Origin: a virus
DNA length: 20,265 nt
Virus record (IMG/VR): IMGVR_UViG_3300032087_000027
Span: 1 to 20,265 of that record
Reading direction: 5' to 3' (one strand)
Position numbers and translations under genes: made by a program. Of this stretch, positions 8,562 to 16,678 are shown piece after piece (positions within the stretch are counted from its first letter, which is position 1; each line of letters starts with the position of its first letter). The notes under the pieces are model-generated. The model was not told the origin of the DNA and ran no database searches. It worked only from the letters and a program-made list of their open reading frames with translations.

Positions 8562-9554
8562 ATGGCAACAACTAGCTATGCTTCGCTTACACAGCGGACC
8601 CAAGCGTATGCGGCAAAAGAAATGCTCGCTCACGCAGAACCCATCCTTTGTCTTTCAAAGTTTGGTATGACCAAGCCAATGCCAAAGAACAAGGCGCAGA
8701 CTGTTAAGTTCCGCCGCCCCGAACCTTTTGCTGTGGCGACAACTCCACTGACAGAAGGTGTTACACCTACCGCTACTCAGATGACTTATACCGATGTAGA
8801 AGTCGTTCTGAGCCAGTACGGTGACATCGTTGAAATCACTGACGTTGTTCATGACTTGGCGGAAGATCCTGTACTCAAGGACTCGGCAATGATGTGTGGT
8901 GAGCAAGCCGCAGAGACTATCGAGACTTTGATGTGGGGTGTTATTCAGGGTGGAACTAATGTGTTCTACAGCAACGGCTCAGCTCGTACTGACGTTAACA
9001 CTGCCATCAGTCTTGATCGTCAACGCGCTATCACTCGTCAGTTGAAGTCACAGCGAGCTAAGAAGGTTACTTCTATGCTGTCTTCTTCTGTCAAGTATGG
9101 CACTGAAGCGGTTGATGCGGCGTTCATCGCGTTTGCACACACCGATCTAGAAGCGGACATCCGTGACTTGGCTGGTTTTGTTCCTACTGAAAAGTACGGC
9201 TCAATGAAGGCTCTGCCTTACGAGGTCGGAAAAGTCGAAGATGTACGTTACATCCTGACTCCTGTGCTTTCTTCTATCGAAGATGCAGGTGGTGCGCCGG
9301 GCTCTACAGTCCTTTCTACATCTGGCACTCAAGCTGACGTATACCCAGTTGTTTACGTCGGTAAGGATGCTTACGGCCACGTTGCTCTGAAGGGTGCGGA
9401 AGCTATTACTCCCACCATCATCAACCCCGGTCAGGTAGACAAGTCCGACCCTCTCGGCCAGAAGGGCATTGTTGGCTGGAAGACTTACCACAAGTCATTC
9501 ATCGCCAATCAGGCTTGGATGTGCCGCTTAGAATGTGCCGCTTCGGTAATCTAA
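8562..9554 (+). CDS. Major capsid protein, N4-gp56 family (330 aa)
   Basis: This is the shell-forming coat protein with an HK97-type fold. The N-terminal part follows the N4-gp56 pattern. HAEPILCLSKFGMTKPMPKN (about 25-44) is followed by QTVKFRRPEPF, then TTPLTEGVTPTATQMTYTDV. Next come LSQYGDIVEITDVVHDLAEDPVL (about 83-105) and EQAAETIETLMW. The middle and C-terminal parts include RAITRQLKSQRAKKV and HTDLEADIRDLAGFVPTEKYG, also typical. The length is normal for the family. AGGAG lies nine bases before the ATG. A 148-nt leader stands before the gene and a strong terminator after it, so it may be transcribed or terminated differently from its neighbours to give high yield. The identification is firm. 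Confidence 0.95.
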   Translation: MATTSYASLTQRTQAYAAKEMLAHAEPILCLSKFGMTKPMPKNKAQTVKFRRPEPFAVATTPLTEGVTPTATQMTYTDVEVVLSQYGDIVEITDVVHDLAEDPVLKDSAMMCGEQAAETIETLMWGVIQGGTNVFYSNGSARTDVNTAISLDRQRAITRQLKSQRAKKVTSMLSSSVKYGTEAVDAAFIAFAHTDLEADIRDLAGFVPTEKYGSMKALPYEVGKVEDVRYILTPVLSSIEDAGGAPGSTVLSTSGTQADVYPVVYVGKDAYGHVALKGAEAITPTIINPGQVDKSDPLGQKGIVGWKTYHKSFIANQAWMCRLECAASVI

Positions 9555-9565
9555 GAAAACCCAGC

Positions 9566-9591
9566 AAGGGGGCTTCGGCCCCCTTATTTTT
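9566..9591 (+). terminator. Strong intrinsic terminator after the major capsid gene
   Basis: A perfect 8-bp stem (AAGGGGGC paired with GCCCCCTT) closes on a TTCG tetraloop at 9574-9577, followed directly by ATTTTT. This is a textbook rho-independent terminator 12 bases after the capsid stop. It would reduce transcription into the adaptor and tail genes, so capsid message would exceed that of minor virion proteins. Partial read-through is likely needed because no clear promoter follows. Confidence 0.92.
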
Positions 9592-9615
9592 AACTAATGC
9601 CGCCTAATGGCCGCA

Positions 9616-9622
9616 GGAGACT
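9616..9622 (+). promoter_or_regulatory. GGAGACT ribosome binding site
   Basis: The heptamer GGAGACT precedes the start at 9626. The same heptamer precedes the starts at 8562 (8549-8555), 12128 (12115-12121) and 17340 (17329-17335). GGAG is ordinary Shine-Dalgarno pairing; the shared ACT goes beyond it and may reflect a phage-specific translation signal. Confidence 0.6.
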
Positions 9623-9625
9623 TTT

Positions 9626-10024
9626 ATGTCAGAAGTAAACCTTTACAACCTATCGTTAGATCAGCTCAAGGAGCAGGCTCGCATTCTGGGCATTGTCATT
9701 AAAGGCAACCCCAGCGCGGATACTCTTCGCACCCGAATCAAAGCGGCTGTTGAGATTGAGCCGCCAGCAAATCAGAAAGTAAAAAAGGAAGAAGACCCAA
9801 ACCGAAAGAAGGACTGGATCACAATCGTCATAGATCAGGACGAAAAGGATCAAGCTCCAGTTTTTGTTGGCGTTAATGGAAAGAGCTACTACATCCGCAG
9901 GGGTGAACCAGTAGCTGTGCCACCGCCGGTTGTAGAAGTTCTTGGTAACGCGAAGCAAGTCGTTCTTAATAAAGATGGTAGCTCGCGAACAGTTCCAACA
10001 TACCCATTTAGAGTTGAGAAATAG
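9626..10024 (+). CDS. Capsid-adjacent protein with SAP/HeH-like N terminus (132 aa)
   Basis: An AGGAG Shine-Dalgarno six bases upstream supports the start. Residues 5-42 (LYNLSLDQLKEQARILGI, then a second helix with TLRTRIKAAV) resemble the helix-extended-helix/SAP fold, which often binds nucleic acid or partner proteins. A charged Lys-rich linker (51-63) follows. The C-terminal domain reads DWITIVIDQDEKDQAPVFVG, then NGKSYYIRRGEPVAVPPPVVEVL (about 84-106). I recognise this 'VFVGVNG, RRGEPV, VP' pattern from small proteins encoded beside capsid genes in many phages. It may be a head-completion or decoration protein. The gene lies between capsid and adaptor and ends three bases before the adaptor start. 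No function is proved. Confidence 0.65.
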   Translation: MSEVNLYNLSLDQLKEQARILGIVIKGNPSADTLRTRIKAAVEIEPPANQKVKKEEDPNRKKDWITIVIDQDEKDQAPVFVGVNGKSYYIRRGEPVAVPPPVVEVLGNAKQVVLNKDGSSRTVPTYPFRVEK

Positions 10025-10026
10025 CT

Positions 10027-10650
10027 ATGACTTTTTTGGAGCTTTGTCAGCGTCTTGTCAGAGAGACAGGTATTGCAGATACCGGCCCATCATCAACAGT
10101 CGGTCAGACTGGCGATATGCGGCGCATTGTTGATTGGACTAACGACGGCTGGCTAAAGATCCAGTCTATGCGGAAAGACTGGGCGTGGATGTGGGCCACT
10201 GGCTCCTCCACGCTCACCGCAAACACCTACCTAGTAACGCTCCCTTCTACCGTAGAAGATATTGAGCGAGTGTCTCTGGGTGAGAATTTTTTGCAGAAGC
10301 TAACTTACGACGAGTTTGCAGATGCTTACCGTACCGTTGAAGCAGGCGAGCCTACAGCTTGGGCAATCAGGCCAGACGGTCAGCTTGCATTTAACGCAAA
10401 GCCTAGTGCAGATAAGACAGTTACTTACGAGTATTACAGCGTTCCGGTCTCGATGATCGAAAACTTTGATGCGCCCGGTATGCCCGATCAATACCATATG
10501 CTAATTGTCTACTCGGCTCTTCGCGATTATGCCTTGTTTGACGACGCCTTAGAGCTAGAGAAGAAGGCGCTGATTAACTACGAGATGATGCTTGCCGCTC
10601 TGGAGCGAGATCAGCTACCCAAGATTCACGCGCCGGACTGTCTTGTATGA
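10027..10650 (+). CDS. Head-tail adaptor protein, SU10-adaptor type (207 aa)
   Basis: Adaptors bind beneath the portal ring and provide the docking surface for the tail. The N-terminal helical part has LCQRLVRETGIADTGP, then GDMRRIVDWTNDGWLKIQSM (about 29-48) and the Trp-rich RKDWAWMWATGSSTLTA (about 49-65), the pattern of phage adaptors of the SU10 type. A beta-rich insertion follows, with TYLVTLPSTVEDIERVSL and EPTAWAIRPDGQLAFNAKP. The C-terminal helices (YHMLIVYSALRDYALFDDA to the ALINYEMMLAAL segment) complete the usual layout and length. The gene overlaps the next by ATGA, so translation of adaptor and nozzle is probably coupled. The Shine-Dalgarno is weak; the start sits just after the previous stop. 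Confidence 0.82.
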   Translation: MTFLELCQRLVRETGIADTGPSSTVGQTGDMRRIVDWTNDGWLKIQSMRKDWAWMWATGSSTLTANTYLVTLPSTVEDIERVSLGENFLQKLTYDEFADAYRTVEAGEPTAWAIRPDGQLAFNAKPSADKTVTYEYYSVPVSMIENFDAPGMPDQYHMLIVYSALRDYALFDDALELEKKALINYEMMLAALERDQLPKIHAPDCLV

Positions 10651-12131
10651 TTACACCCAGTTACTTCCCGCTAATTGGAGGATGGAACATTGAAGCTCCA
10701 CCGCTTGCTACTCAGCCGGGTGAAGTCCTTGATGCTACTAATTATGAGTGTCTTATTGGTGGCGGCTATCGTCGTATTTACGGCTATGATTTATATGATG
10801 GGCAGGCTACTGCTTCTCAGTCAGTACCCGGCACGGGCTCTGTCTTGCTTGTTCACATTTACAAGAACGAGCTTTACGCGATTCGCGAAGATGGTGCCGC
10901 CGCTCGACTATACAAGGCCACCACCTCCGGCTGGTCAGAGGTTAATAACGCCTTTACGTGGTCGCTCGGCGGAAACTATAGAGCCGTCAACTACAACTTC
11001 TTCGGGCAAGACGCTCAAGAAGAAATGTATATCGTTAATGGCGTTGATAAGGCAGTCCGTTTTGATGGGACTACACTTACCCAAATAACGACCGGCGTAG
11101 GTACTGACGACCCTTCCTGCGTTGCTGGATACCGAACACAGTTATTCTTGGGTGTGGAGTCTAGTCTGGTTGCAAGCGAGCCCGGCAACCCCTCTGGATA
11201 CGACCCCGTTCAGAACGCCTTTGAGGTCGCTGTAGGAGACACAATCACGGACCTTATGGCGGCACCAAGCGCATTGATTGTTGGCTCTGAGAACAAGACA
11301 CAGCTCCTTTCAGGGGATACAAGCGCTAATTTCCGCTTGGATACGATGACAGAGATCGGCCCTTACCCAAGGACGATGGCAAACATCGGTGGTCAGGTAA
11401 TTGGCCTAGATCAGCAGGGTGTTATGAGCCTTACTGCAACTCAAGCATACGGCAACTTCTCGTATGCGCTTTTGAGCCAGAAGATTGCTTCATATATGAG
11501 CAACTTCCCGTTAGGTTCTTTGGCAGTAATTAGTCGTGCGTCTAGCCAATATCGACTGTATAATGGCCGTCAGGGGCTCTACTTTACCTTCGCGGGGACC
11601 GAGCTAATCGGCGCTATGCGAGTGGCCTATGCTCACTCCGTAGAGTGCGCTTGCGAAGGCTTATTTCCCAACAACGAGCCTGTTTCATTTTTCGGATCTG
11701 ATGATGGCAATGTCTACCAGCTAGAGGTAGGCACGAACTTTGCTGGCCAAGAGATTTACGCTTACCTCGTAACCAGCTTTCACCATCACGGATCTCCATC
11801 GCAATACAAGCGATTCCGCATGATCCAGCCAGACCTATCTGTAGATGGGGACTCAACAACGCTGGCTGTTAGCGGCACCACCGATTACGGCAAGGGACTG
11901 TACTCAAGAGGCAATACTGGCTCTCTAGGGCAGACCAATGGTGCGCTATGGGATTTTGCGGTATGGGATCAGTTTTACTGGGACTCTGTGTATCACCACG
12001 ACGCCAGAGTCCGCCTGAGTCTAGTAGGAAAGAACCTTGCAATTCTTATGAGTTCAACGTCCGCCACAGACTCTGTTCACACGCTCTATGGCGTTACGGT
12101 GCATTTTTCTCCAAGGAGACTCGCTAGATGA
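10647..12131 (+). CDS. Probable tail nozzle / beta-propeller structural protein (494 aa)
   Basis: The protein opens PLIGGWNIEAPPLATQPGEV, then LDATNYECLIGGGYRRIYGY (about 28-47). This 'all-start, annotated Gly-Tyr' opening is found in podovirus proteins placed immediately after the adaptor. Repeated short beta segments, such as LLVHIYKNELYAIREDGAAA, EMYIVNGVDKAVRFDG, YRTQLFLGVESSLVASEPGN and FFGSDDGNVYQLEVG, look like propeller blades. Nozzle proteins of T7 gp12 and SU10 type contain propellers. It would form the lower tail tube. No membrane or signal segment is visible. Its stop overlaps the fibre start (ATGA). Structural role is well supported; the precise nozzle label is inference from position and pattern. 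Confidence 0.7.
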   Translation: MITPSYFPLIGGWNIEAPPLATQPGEVLDATNYECLIGGGYRRIYGYDLYDGQATASQSVPGTGSVLLVHIYKNELYAIREDGAAARLYKATTSGWSEVNNAFTWSLGGNYRAVNYNFFGQDAQEEMYIVNGVDKAVRFDGTTLTQITTGVGTDDPSCVAGYRTQLFLGVESSLVASEPGNPSGYDPVQNAFEVAVGDTITDLMAAPSALIVGSENKTQLLSGDTSANFRLDTMTEIGPYPRTMANIGGQVIGLDQQGVMSLTATQAYGNFSYALLSQKIASYMSNFPLGSLAVISRASSQYRLYNGRQGLYFTFAGTELIGAMRVAYAHSVECACEGLFPNNEPVSFFGSDDGNVYQLEVGTNFAGQEIYAYLVTSFHHHGSPSQYKRFRMIQPDLSVDGDSTTLAVSGTTDYGKGLYSRGNTGSLGQTNGALWDFAVWDQFYWDSVYHHDARVRLSLVGKNLAILMSSTSATDSVHTLYGVTVHFSPRRLAR

Positions 12132-15100
12132 CAAACCAATATGTACCCGATCTAACTCCGCTTGGCTCTGGAGATCTTGCACGATCGGCTGACGTTAATG
12201 ATCGTTATGAGAATACGGTATCGGGATTCGATAGATTACCTACGCCAAAGGTAGGCGAGCAGGGATTCTCTGCCGCAGTACCCGTAGGCACTCCTGTAAA
12301 CGCAGATCACGCAACAACCAAGAACTGGGTTGAGACTGCGATGACTTCGCAGGTCAATATTGCAGAGGGACACGCAGATGACGCAGAAGCGGCCAAACTT
12401 GCGGCCCAGACATCCGAAGCAAACGCTCTGTCCTCCGCTAATACAGCATCGACTCAAGCTGGCGTAGCAACTACCAAGGCAGGTGAGGCGGCTACATCGG
12501 CAAGCAATGCGGCGACAAGCGCAACCAATGCCGCCACATCTGAGAGCAACGCGGCCACTTCAGAAAGCAACGCGGCCACCTCAGCAAGTAACGCATCCAC
12601 AAGCGCATCAAGCGCATCTTCTTCGGCAACGGCGGCTCAGACAGCAGAAACCAATGCTGTAGCCGCATACGATTCGTTTGATGATCGTTACCTCGGCCCT
12701 AAATCGGCTGACCCTAGTACTGATAACGACGGAAATACACTTTTAACTGGTGCGCTGTACTTTGACACCAACAACGGAACAATGAAGGTTTGGGATGGAA
12801 CCTCTTGGGATCCCGCATATGTTCCGCCAGATCTTCTTACTCTTGATGAAGTGACCACCAACGGCAACACAACCACTAACGCCGTAACGGTTGGCCAATT
12901 TACATCAACAAATCCTTCCGTAAACTTCACCAACCTCGGCAACACCACATCGACAACCGATCCTGTATTGATGATTACAGCGGCAGGTCTTGTTCAGGAA
13001 AGACTCCTTGGTTCTAACGCATTTAACAGCAACACATACGACAACTATCAGGGTTGGCAGTTAAACGGGGGTAGCAGTACAGAAGCTATTGGCAAAAACG
13101 AAACTGTTACCTTTACAGGCGCCGGGGGTGCAACGGTAACAAACTCCGGTAACACGGTAACAATTAACTCTACTGACACTAACACCACAGACTTCAACGT
13201 GTCGGCAAGTGGCGGAACTGCGGAGAATATCTCTGCTGGCGAGACGGTAGATTTTGCTGGCACTGGCGGTATTTCGGTTTCCCGAACAGGAAATAACTTT
13301 ACGATCGACGGCTCTGCGGCTGGTACAACCGAGTTATCAACCGACACAACGCCTCAGCTCGGCGGTACGCTTGATGCCAATGGCAACACCATTGATATGG
13401 GCGTTAACGTCATTACTGATACTGCGGTAGGCAACTGGAACACAGCCTATAACGACAAGATCACAACTGTCGTTTTTGACACAAACAACGGTAACTTGAC
13501 TCTTAATCAGGTTGATGGCGGAACGGTCGTTGTAAACCTCGATGGTCGTTATGGCGCAATCACCGGATCACTTACAACGTCAACTACGTTTGGTGGCGAT
13601 GTAAGCGGCACCTACAACACCATTTCTGTTACCGATGACAGCCACGGCCACTCGTTTGCAAACCTTCTTAACAAGGGATTAGGCACTGGCACTTACACCA
13701 CAACAGGCGCTTACTCCGCACCTGAGCTTATTACAGCGGAAGTTCGAACCAACAACGGCACACAGCTTGTTCTAAGTGGCGGTGATTCTTCTACTCAGGC
13801 AACAGGCCAGACTGGTGAAAAGGTTTATCTCAACGCAGAAAATGGCATAGAGATTGTTTCCTCGCCAGACAACTGGGCAAGTGGCTGGGCTGGTCGTAAG
13901 ACAGCGACAATCAACGACTCATCAGGCAACTCATCATTGCCCGGCAATCTTGGCTTGACAGGGAATCTTACCGCCGCCGCCATCACGGGCACTGGCGACC
14001 TAGTTGTTGATACAGACACGCTGTTTGTTGACGCATCGACTGATCGGGTTGGCGTGGGAACTACGTCTCCGGGCGTAGATCTAGATATACACAGCGCGGG
14101 TGACACGGTATTAAGAGTATATACCAGCGGGACTGGAGTGTCAGACGACACCATCATTCGCACACAAATTGCCGGCACTACCGCAAGTAACTACATTTAT
14201 TTCGGCGATGCAGATGACATAAATACTGGGCAAATACGCTACGTCCACAGTGACGACAGTATGCGGTTTTATGCTGGCGCAACAACGGAAAAAATTAGAA
14301 TAAGCTCCACTAATATTGGCTTTAGAGATGCCGCTGGTGAGATCGCTAGATTTGACAGCGCCAGAAACCTCACCGTCAATGGAATTGGTATCTTCGGGGG
14401 CACATCTGTAAGCGGCGGAGAAGGCGGCGAGCTTCGCCTTACGATGCCCCCAACGACAAACCTTTCTGGTACTCACGTAACGCTAGACGCGCAGACAAAC
14501 AGTGTGCGCTTCTTTGAGTCAGGCGGTACTACCCGAGGGGCTACATTAGACCTTACCGGATGCGCCGCCTCTGCTGGATCAACAATCTGGCACTCAGGCA
14601 ACGACGGTGCGAGTTCAGGTCTCGATGCCGATCTGCTTGATGGTCTTCAATCTGCCACTACCGCAACAGCAAGCACAATTGTAGCTCGTGATGCGAATGG
14701 CGATACCAATATTAGGTACTGCTATACAAGCTACCTGAATATGAGTCATACCACAGGGACAAGAAACTCTGACACCATATTCTATTCCTCGGATGACAAC
14801 TTCCTTCGCAAAAACAATGCTACCGGAATGCGATCTTCCCTCAATGTCCCAACTAGAACTGGAGGGGACGCAAGCGGAACTTGGGGTATTAGCATCACTG
14901 GTAATGCCGCGACTGCGACAAGTGCGACAAGCGCGACAACCGCCACAAGTGCCACAAGCGCGACAACCGCAAGCAGACTTGTCTCAACAACCACAACCAC
15001 AGCAACAAACAAAACACTTGCTGACGGTGAGTTTTGTACGGTTACAGCTTCAGGAAGAACTATTACACTGCCTGCTTCACCTACTGCGGGTGACAGGGTT

Positions 15101-15253
15101 TACATTAGCGTGGGCAACTTCACCGACACGACTGTCGGCAGAAACTCACAGAACATTATGGGATTGGCAGAGAATATGACAATCGACAAGGCGTATGTAG
15201 GACTTGAGTTCGTGTACTCAGGCAACGCAACTCAGGGCTGGAGGATCATCTAA
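12128..15253 (+). CDS. Long tail fibre protein (1041 aa)
   Basis: The N terminus (about 1-75) contains RLPTPKVGEQGFSAAVPVG and NADHATTKNWVETAM, typical of virion-anchoring parts of marine phage fibres. Residues 121-169 are seven tandem 7-residue units of the AATSxSN type. They are followed by YDSFDDRYLGPKSADPSTDN (181-200) and LLTGALYFDTNNGTMKVWDG, a well-known fibre module. The centre is Asn/Thr/Gly-rich beta repeats, with LFVDASTDRVGVGTTSPG (about 636-653) and TIWHSGNDGASSGLDADLLD (about 818-837). A second low-complexity tract, TSATSATTATSATSATT, precedes a C-terminal domain ending YSGNATQGWRII. A trimeric receptor-binding fibre is expected. GGAGACT precedes the ATG. The exact receptor cannot be read from the sequence. 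Confidence 0.9.
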   Translation: MTNQYVPDLTPLGSGDLARSADVNDRYENTVSGFDRLPTPKVGEQGFSAAVPVGTPVNADHATTKNWVETAMTSQVNIAEGHADDAEAAKLAAQTSEANALSSANTASTQAGVATTKAGEAATSASNAATSATNAATSESNAATSESNAATSASNASTSASSASSSATAAQTAETNAVAAYDSFDDRYLGPKSADPSTDNDGNTLLTGALYFDTNNGTMKVWDGTSWDPAYVPPDLLTLDEVTTNGNTTTNAVTVGQFTSTNPSVNFTNLGNTTSTTDPVLMITAAGLVQERLLGSNAFNSNTYDNYQGWQLNGGSSTEAIGKNETVTFTGAGGATVTNSGNTVTINSTDTNTTDFNVSASGGTAENISAGETVDFAGTGGISVSRTGNNFTIDGSAAGTTELSTDTTPQLGGTLDANGNTIDMGVNVITDTAVGNWNTAYNDKITTVVFDTNNGNLTLNQVDGGTVVVNLDGRYGAITGSLTTSTTFGGDVSGTYNTISVTDDSHGHSFANLLNKGLGTGTYTTTGAYSAPELITAEVRTNNGTQLVLSGGDSSTQATGQTGEKVYLNAENGIEIVSSPDNWASGWAGRKTATINDSSGNSSLPGNLGLTGNLTAAAITGTGDLVVDTDTLFVDASTDRVGVGTTSPGVDLDIHSAGDTVLRVYTSGTGVSDDTIIRTQIAGTTASNYIYFGDADDINTGQIRYVHSDDSMRFYAGATTEKIRISSTNIGFRDAAGEIARFDSARNLTVNGIGIFGGTSVSGGEGGELRLTMPPTTNLSGTHVTLDAQTNSVRFFESGGTTRGATLDLTGCAASAGSTIWHSGNDGASSGLDADLLDGLQSATTATASTIVARDANGDTNIRYCYTSYLNMSHTTGTRNSDTIFYSSDDNFLRKNNATGMRSSLNVPTRTGGDASGTWGISITGNAATATSATSATTATSATSATTASRLVSTTTTTATNKTLADGEFCTVTASGRTITLPASPTAGDRVYISVGNFTDTTVGRNSQNIMGLAENMTIDKAYVGLEFVYSGNATQGWRII
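12488..12634 (+). repeat. Seven 21-bp units encoding AATSxSN repeats in the fibre
   Basis: Seven in-frame 21-base units encode residues 121-169. The first five are AATSASN, AATSATN, AATSESN, AATSESN and AATSASN; the last two have drifted (ASTSASS, ASSSATA). Codon choices differ between units, so the copies have diverged at synonymous sites while keeping the protein pattern. Such tracts are flexible or helical spacers in phage fibres and can change length by slippage or recombination. Confidence 0.9.
14915..14968 (+). repeat. Two near-identical 27-bp direct repeats in the fibre C-terminal part
   Basis: Bases 14915-14941 and 14942-14968 each encode ATSATSATT and differ only at two third-codon positions (GCG to GCC). 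Each unit is itself made of three 9-base ATS/ATT subunits. The high identity points to recent duplication. The tract separates the fibre shaft from its terminal domain. Confidence 0.88.
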
Positions 15254-16347
15254 TGAGTTCATTATCAGGATTTTTTGGTGGCGGAGGCGGCTCAACCCCC
15301 CCGTTGTATTTGAGTGAGTCTGGCACATATTACTTCCCAGTAGGCGGCACAGTTGACATTTATTGTATTGGCGGCGGCGGTGGCGGCGGCGGATCGTCAT
15401 CCACAGGAATAGGCGGAACTGGTGGCGGTGGCGGCGGAACGGCAGTCAAACGGTCTGTTACCGTTACGGCGAACGATACGCTTACTATCTCGTGTGGCGC
15501 TCGGGGTATTAAAAATCCTAACAACGCTGGAGGTACAGCGTCGGCTGGCGGAACAACAACAGTAAACTCAAATAACATTGCTGGCTTTACGCAACTCACT
15601 GCAAATGGCGGTAATGGAGGAACGCTTGCGACACTAACGACAGCAGGAACCCCAATTGCTGGAGGCACCGGAGGAAATGGCTCTGGTGGAGATGAGAACT
15701 TTACTGGCGGCTCAGGTGGCACGATAAATTACAACCTCAACAATGGATCAAACTCTGGCAATGCAATAGTCCTTGCGACTGGGGGTGGTTCTTGCGGGAT
15801 AAATAGAAATGGCTTTAGCGGCGGTAATATCAACATAAACACCGGCTTGACCAGCGCAAGCGGAAGGGCAACCGGCGGCGGCGGAATTGGTGGCAAAGGA
15901 ACTGATTTAAATAGCAACAATAACGCTTATGAGGCCTCTCAAGGTGGCGGCACTCTTGCGGGCAGTATGCCTAATGTTAGCAATGACTATCACGGTGCAA
16001 GTTTTATTCCACTCGGTGGCGGCGCTCCCCCCTCTACTAGTGATGATTATGATACTGCTTATAACAGAATCTTGGCAGGCGGATCTCAAGGCAGATCAAA
16101 TACAAATGTTGGGCCTCGAGCCGACATTGGGGCGGGAGCAGGCGGTAATAGTTCGGTCAGTCAGTTCGATGAAAGTGCCGCTACGATGTTTGGCGGCGGT
16201 GGCGGCACAAAATATACAGGCACTAACAACGGGTCCTATCCCGGCAACGGTGGTCTTGGTGGTGGCGCTGGCGGCGGCGAATATCACAACAGTCCATTGT
16301 CTATGAATGGCGGCGGTGGCGTCGTTTATATAGTCTACAAGGGGTAA
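15253..16347 (+). CDS. Glycine-rich tail-tip / adhesin-like protein (364 aa)
   Basis: The start shares the fibre stop (TAATG) and has GGAGG at 15240-15244. Residues 1-35 resemble a short beta domain (YLSESGTYYFPVGGTVDIYC). Residues 40-47 are eight consecutive Gly, and 57-62 six more. VKRSVTVTANDTLTISCGARG (about 65-85) follows in the pattern of the Gly-rich domain found in phage and bacterial surface proteins. Gly-rich stretches then alternate with Asn, Ser and Thr to the end (NGGGGVVYIVYKG). Polyglycine sandwiches form the tip of T4-like gp38 adhesins; a similar structure here is inference. Position after the fibre supports a tip or receptor-contact role. No signal peptide is visible. Confidence 0.75.
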   Translation: MSSLSGFFGGGGGSTPPLYLSESGTYYFPVGGTVDIYCIGGGGGGGGSSSTGIGGTGGGGGGTAVKRSVTVTANDTLTISCGARGIKNPNNAGGTASAGGTTTVNSNNIAGFTQLTANGGNGGTLATLTTAGTPIAGGTGGNGSGGDENFTGGSGGTINYNLNNGSNSGNAIVLATGGGSCGINRNGFSGGNININTGLTSASGRATGGGGIGGKGTDLNSNNNAYEASQGGGTLAGSMPNVSNDYHGASFIPLGGGAPPSTSDDYDTAYNRILAGGSQGRSNTNVGPRADIGAGAGGNSSVSQFDESAATMFGGGGGTKYTGTNNGSYPGNGGLGGGAGGGEYHNSPLSMNGGGGVVYIVYKG

Positions 16348-16351
16348 GAAA

Positions 16352-16678
16352 ATGTATTACGTTCCAAAACAAGGCTATTGGAATATTCAAGATTCAGACG
16401 GCAATACCGTTAACAGGATAAATGGCAGTGAAGAGTTTGTAGCTCAAAACTACGATCATTATGAGTGGGTGGAGATTCCAGTAGATCCAGAGCCTTTTGC
16501 TAGGAGCTGGAGAGACGAAGAGCTGGCCAAGACGGACGATTTTGCGAAGCTCCCAGACTACCCGCATCACGCTATTTTATTAGAGTACAGACAGGCTTTA
16601 AGAGACTGGCCAAGCACTGTAGACTTCCCTGATACCTTACCGGAATCATTGGAGTCCCGTATTGAAAACGCCTCTTAA
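16352..16678 (+). CDS. Tail-assembly chaperone-like protein (108 aa)
   Basis: AAGGGG lies 12-17 bases upstream, and the gene starts four bases after the Gly-rich stop. The N-terminal half (MYYVPKQGYWNIQDSDGNTV) is a small beta-like domain. The C-terminal half has SWRDEELAKTDDFAKLPDYP, then HAILLEYRQALRDWPSTVDF (about 72-91) and PDTLPES. The 'WR..EL..TD, YRQALRDWP' pattern is that of the phage tail assembly chaperone family near fibre genes (Pfam Phage_tail_APC). It may assist folding or attachment of the fibre or Gly-rich protein. It overlaps the next gene by 17 bases. The family match is good; the client protein is unknown. Confidence 0.75.
   Translation: MYYVPKQGYWNIQDSDGNTVNRINGSEEFVAQNYDHYEWVEIPVDPEPFARSWRDEELAKTDDFAKLPDYPHHAILLEYRQALRDWPSTVDFPDTLPESLESRIENAS

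Noticed and set aside
12128-15253. Collagen-like Gly-X-Y fibre
   Set aside because: No regular Gly every third residue; repeats are Ala/Thr/Ser/Asn types instead.
15360-15722. Minus-strand Pro-rich 120-codon frame
   Set aside because: Poly-Pro is the complement of the poly-Gly coding in the + strand adhesin-like gene.
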